From assembly GCA_024401515.1 (NCBI GenBank), contig JAKSKY010000010.1, positions 1 to 39,699 of the forward strand: DNA of 39,699 nt. Direction: 5' to 3'. Origin of the DNA: Paludibacteraceae bacterium (lineage in GTDB: Bacteria; Bacteroidota; Bacteroidia; Bacteroidales; Paludibacteraceae). Position 1 is the stretch's first letter. The number at the start of each line of letters is the position of its first letter. Both the position numbers and the translations under genes were made by a program. Positions 36,324 to 39,699 of this stretch are shown here, in pieces. The notes beneath the pieces were generated by a model. It ran no database searches, was not told the DNA's origin, and worked only from the letters and a program-made list of their open reading frames with translations.

Positions 36324-38030
36324 TTAAACAAATTTTTGTGCAATGGTAATCGCATTGTACAAGTGAGCCAAGAATTTCTCTTTCACAGTCGTCAAACGCT
36401 GCTCTTGTTCCTTAGGCTCTGACTTAGTCTTCAAAATAGTAATCAACTTATTATAACTGGTCTCTCCTCCGATACCTAACACACCGGATTCATTTGGCCA
36501 GTTATGCGCATCGTCGACAAAAATGTTTCCCGGGTCGAAATCTTTGCTGATCAATCTCGCAGGATCGCTTTCGAACGCATCTTTCTTGAAAATAAAATTG
36601 CTACCATTCAAAGAATCAAAAATCTGATATAACCACCCCTTTTGTAACTTAGAGTTCACAACTGAATAAGCGAACAAACGCATATACTTATCGATTTCAT
36701 CCATCTCGTCATCTGAAATACCTTGCTCGTAATGGTATTTATTCAAAATATCATCATTTTGGTTCAAGAAATCGATAAAAGCCTTTGTACCATGTGTTTC
36801 TTCAGAGAAAGCGGCTTGGTGTTTAGACAAAATCACATGGGCGAACGATAGGAATGCACCCAACTTGTTAGTGAAGACATCCGCCAAATTCTCATAACCA
36901 GGACCACCCACAAAAGTACTACCGACAAAATTATAGGTATTGGTACCAGGTATTTGTTCCACACCATGGAAGAAATATTGAGCATCAACATTCGTTAACT
37001 CAGAATCCTTTTTATTGAAAAAGTCATATGCGGCTGAAGCGCAAAGAAGCTCCACCAAGTGACACGCATTTTTCTGTTCATTTCCACCTGTAATGGTTTT
37101 AGAGGCATTCGTAGAAGAATAATCGGTGGTTCCCAAAGGCCATCCTACGTGATAAAGAGACTTATAACACTCCTTCACCGTAGAGTCATTCTGATAGAAC
37201 TGCAATGCAGCCTGACTATTAACAGGGAACAACTTAGAATCGGCGATAATACCCTTCTCCGCCTTCTTCTGATTATCATCAGGACTGGTAAATGAGAAAT
37301 ATTGGGTTAGCAATGTTGTACCGAATTTCATATCTTGGAAATTCAAAGTAAACTTACCTTGGATAGATACCGCTTGCTTGAATGCCATTGGAAGGATTGG
37401 AATTGAACTAGCGCCAGTACCTCCAAAAACAGATCCAAAAATAAATACGCGCGCTTGCTTACCCGCATCAGCCATCTTATCAAGGAAATCAATCAAAGCA
37501 CGGTCTTGTTTGCGGGCGGTATCCTTATTAGCTGCCACATTACGAGCCGCCTCAACGATACCATGATACATCAACATACTACCCAAGTGAGTTTGAGCTC
37601 TAAAGCCATGGGCCAAATCAAACTTTTGGACACTCTCTTTCTCCAAGAACAAATCAGACAAATCCTCATTGTCTTGCTTAAGACTCTCCTCTTGGTTAGG
37701 AACAGACGCCAAATTCACATAATTATCCCTAGAACTATCCTTGTCTCCAAAATCCGTGTAAAAGCTATGGAGATTCAATTTTGCGGAAAAGAAGGTATTG
37801 TGGTTCGGATTGCCCTCATCGTCGCTACCCTTTTTCTTTTTAATCGTATTATAAAGATTGATAAGACTTTCAGTTCTCTCCTTATTACCATTTTGAGCAT
37901 CAGTATCTAGCGTCAAAATGTTAATCTCCTTGTCATCAAACAATCCGACCGCACATAAATGGACAAACGATTCGAGACATCGCATTCCCGTTCCACCTAT
38001 GGCTATGACAAAAAATTTATTATCGTTCAT
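36324..38030 (-). CDS. Tubulin/FtsZ-superfamily GTPase
   Basis: A 568-residue protein. The N-terminal GTP-binding part shows FFVIAIGGTGMRCLESF (T1 loop, about 7-22), ILTLDTDAQNGN (T2 loop; compare NTDAQ of FtsZ, about 38-49) and FIFGSVFGGTGASSIPILP (T4 loop, about 196-212), the tubulin signature GGTG-x-(G/S). I do not see the catalytic T7 loop (NxDxxD) of FtsZ, so GTP hydrolysis on polymerisation is uncertain. It is larger than FtsZ (about 380) and has no obvious C-terminal FtsA-binding tail. It fits the Pfam Tubulin_2-like proteins of unknown function. It is 17 bp behind a small membrane protein gene and 17 bp before the HSP70-like gene. Confidence 0.87.
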   Translation of the reverse strand: MNDNKFFVIAIGGTGMRCLESFVHLCAVGLFDDKEINILTLDTDAQNGNKERTESLINLYNTIKKKKGSDDEGNPNHNTFFSAKLNLHSFYTDFGDKDSSRDNYVNLASVPNQEESLKQDNEDLSDLFLEKESVQKFDLAHGFRAQTHLGSMLMYHGIVEAARNVAANKDTARKQDRALIDFLDKMADAGKQARVFIFGSVFGGTGASSIPILPMAFKQAVSIQGKFTLNFQDMKFGTTLLTQYFSFTSPDDNQKKAEKGIIADSKLFPVNSQAALQFYQNDSTVKECYKSLYHVGWPLGTTDYSSTNASKTITGGNEQKNACHLVELLCASAAYDFFNKKDSELTNVDAQYFFHGVEQIPGTNTYNFVGSTFVGGPGYENLADVFTNKLGAFLSFAHVILSKHQAAFSEETHGTKAFIDFLNQNDDILNKYHYEQGISDDEMDEIDKYMRLFAYSVVNSKLQKGWLYQIFDSLNGSNFIFKKDAFESDPARLISKDFDPGNIFVDDAHNWPNESGVLGIGGETSYNKLITILKTKSEPKEQEQRLTTVKEKFLAHLYNAITIAQKFV

Positions 38031-38047
38031 ATTATTTTCTTCTCAAA

Positions 38048-38389
38048 TTAAAACCATGTCTCAACCTTCTTTCCCTTGCAAACCTTGCTAAGGACAAAAC
38101 CTATAACAATGTATAGGACAAAGAATACAACAGCCGCAATAGCCATATGGATCAAATAAGATTCAGCCTTAGAAGGGACACGGATACCCTTCAACTCAAG
38201 AAAATAATTTAATGCCAAACCGCCCAACAAACTAACAATATTAAAGACCCAGAAAATAATCTTACGCTTGCGAACATCAGACTTGTCGGGTTCGTAATTT
38301 ACACCATTAGAAAATACCAAAGCCAATAAAAATAGTACAATACATGCAATACCAGAAATTAGGTATGCGGTCACAACAGTCGTATGCAT
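38048..38389 (-). CDS. Small three-span membrane protein, unknown function
   Basis: A 113-residue protein with three hydrophobic segments (about 5-27, 46-65 and 82-104) separated by charged loops; the first loop contains YEPDKSDVRKRK. No family is recognised. It starts 31 bp after the edge gene and ends 17 bp before the tubulin-like gene, so it is part of the same transcript. It may anchor the cytoplasmic NTPases at the membrane, but only its position suggests this. Confidence 0.75.
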   Translation of the reverse strand: MHTTVVTAYLISGIACIVLFLLALVFSNGVNYEPDKSDVRKRKIIFWVFNIVSLLGGLALNYFLELKGIRVPSKAESYLIHMAIAAVVFFVLYIVIGFVLSKVCKGKKVETWF

Positions 38390-38420
38390 AATTCTAAAAA
38401 ATTTGTATTAATGATTTCAA

Positions 38421-39699
38421 TTAGTTTAATGTCTTAATATAGTAGGTATAGATTACCTTTCCCTTCGGATTAACACCATCGGATTGCAATGTGGCGCGCA
38501 AAGATTCCTCAATGGATTTATTGGTCTTTTCAATATCCTGCCATACGAAATAATCCTTCATTTTTTCATAATTGATTTCGCAATCACCAAGACAAACATC
38601 AATCCTCAACAAATCTCCATCATTCACATTGCGGTTGTTTCCATCAAATTTATTGGAGAAATTAATGATTACCTCACCATCATTTTGTAAATCACATTGA
38701 ACATCGAACATCTCCACAACACTTTGAGGTGCGATTGGCGCATATTCATATTCCTTCAACAAAGATCCGGTTACGGGATCATAGTAAATTTCTGTACATG
38801 GATCGCTTCCCATATCAACATACACATCCTCACCATCACGTCTTACCGATGGAGCGCAAGTCTTCGCTTGCTTGTTGCTTGAGTATGCTTCGAAATCGCT
38901 GTTAACGTTATAAACTTTGATATCAAGGTTCTTTACAATATAAGAGTCATTGCTCTTCAAAGAGACAAACAGCCCCTTTAGGAGAGAAAAGAAACGATCC
39001 GCCTTAGGAATCTCCTTGTCACTTTGCGCCTTCGCGTTAGAAACAATATTGCTCCATGTCTCCATACATGGATAATATTCCCATCCATTCTCGGACTTAT
39101 TAATGTAATAATCCGTTTTGGTATCTTGCTCATTGACGGCAGTCACCAAATCCTCATTTTGGCTATCGTGGAAATTCCCACCCTTTGTAGCGGAAGAATA
39201 TTTGGTTTCCACGGTATAGAAGTTGTTGGACAACAAGAAGGTCTCATAAACTACCTTTCTTCCTGCCAAAGCTTGATCAACAACCCCCTTCAATGTACCC
39301 TTCAAATCATCGAAGAGAACAAAATAGAGATGTTTCGCCTTTTTTGCCTTCCCTTTGTTAATAGGCTCATCATAGTTCATCACATAGAACAAAATCTGTC
39401 CATCGTTATTCAACCACTCTGAGAAATACTTTGTCGCATAAGCGCTATATTGAATTTTAGCCTCTTTATTTTCAGGCTCATACTCCTCCAAATCGGAAAT
39501 CAGCAAAGCCAACTTTTTATCTGCGACAATTTGCATAAATGATTTCTCTATAGGAGCCTTAATGTTAGTATAAGGTTCATTATTAATTTTATTATACAAA
39601 TCCTTTTTCGATAAATTCAAAGCTTCTATCTGACTAGTAGCCAAACCATAAACGCTCCACTTGCTATCTATTTTATTGGTAATACCCTGCAAATAATCC
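38421..39699 (-). CDS. Unknown protein, N-terminus cut by right window edge (possible vWA-like part)
   Basis: The frame is open to the right edge (reading DYLQGITNKIDSKW at the end), so the true start lies outside the window; about 425 residues are visible. Near residue 55 the run KKLALLISDLEEYEP, followed by YATKYFSEWLNNDGQILFYVMNYDEP, resembles the late strands of a von Willebrand A fold (a D in the third metal-site position, then a helix and strand). A middle domain follows, then two beta-rich stretches (APQSVVEMFDVQCDLQNDGEVIINFSNKFDG). No membrane segment is visible in this part. It precedes the small membrane protein by 31 bp. The vWA idea is tentative. Confidence 0.6.
   Translation of the reverse strand, partial: DYLQGITNKIDSKWSVYGLATSQIEALNLSKKDLYNKINNEPYTNIKAPIEKSFMQIVADKKLALLISDLEEYEPENKEAKIQYSAYATKYFSEWLNNDGQILFYVMNYDEPINKGKAKKAKHLYFVLFDDLKGTLKGVVDQALAGRKVVYETFLLSNNFYTVETKYSSATKGGNFHDSQNEDLVTAVNEQDTKTDYYINKSENGWEYYPCMETWSNIVSNAKAQSDKEIPKADRFFSLLKGLFVSLKSNDSYIVKNLDIKVYNVNSDFEAYSSNKQAKTCAPSVRRDGEDVYVDMGSDPCTEIYYDPVTGSLLKEYEYAPIAPQSVVEMFDVQCDLQNDGEVIINFSNKFDGNNRNVNDGDLLRIDVCLGDCEINYEKMKDYFVWQDIEKTNKSIEESLRATLQSDGVNPKGKVIYTYYIKTLN

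Overview
The window reads as chromosomal DNA of a member of the Bacteroidota, most likely order Bacteroidales. The evidence is an ATP synthase operon in the Bacteroidota order (atpD-atpC-orf-atpB-atpE-atpF-atpH-atpA-atpG), promoters of the TAnnTTTG type, a lack of Shine-Dalgarno sites before most genes, a TonB-dependent receptor, and lipoproteins typical of that phylum. No insertion sequence, integrase, phage gene or CRISPR array was seen.

Region 1 (1-7.5 kb) is housekeeping. On the minus strand there is the 5' end of groES, cut by the left edge, behind a candidate sigma-54-like heat-shock promoter. The complete F1Fo ATP synthase operon follows, including a membrane protein gene between atpC and atpB and a short epsilon subunit. 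Region 2 (7.9-14 kb, mostly plus strand) holds thiD, a divergent tRNA-Arg(CCG) with an unusual elbow, asnA with an S41 C-terminal-processing protease directly behind it, and a TonB-dependent receptor. Region 3 (14-19.5 kb, minus strand) holds a beta-helix lipoprotein and a small operon of an exported acidic membrane protein, a DprA-like protein and a UvrD-family helicase.

Region 4 (19.6 kb to the right edge, all minus strand) is the part worth attention. Gene order in transcription direction is: an edge-truncated protein; a small three-helix membrane protein; a tubulin/FtsZ-superfamily GTPase; a 1300-residue HSP70/actin-fold ATPase with a Gly/Leu-rich insert; a 664-residue protein that looks like a degenerate HSP70-fold protein with a coiled coil; a zinc-ribbon P-loop GTPase; and a tail-anchored protein resembling GTPase-associated protein 1 (GAP1). 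After these come four TIR-like transmembrane proteins interspersed with a YkuD L,D-transpeptidase, a lipoprotein, a small Cys-rich exported protein and a DUF805 membrane protein. Gaps are mostly 5-45 bp, about 100 bp in two places, and the first clear terminator is at 19533-19558, so most of this block could be one transcript.

My reading, which is inference, is that region 4 encodes a membrane-linked, NTP-dependent signalling or conflict system. A cytoplasmic platform built from tubulin-like, HSP70-like and small-GTPase modules would work with TIR-like membrane proteins whose far sides carry SH3, NTF2-like or unknown domains, with envelope enzymes beside them. GAP1 and associated GTPase families have been described computationally as parts of NTP-dependent conflict systems. 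The combination here with tubulin-like and HSP70-like proteins, four TIR paralogues and an L,D-transpeptidase is what may be new. Of the four TIR-like domains, only the MORN-repeat protein keeps a Glu where TIR NADases have their catalytic Glu.
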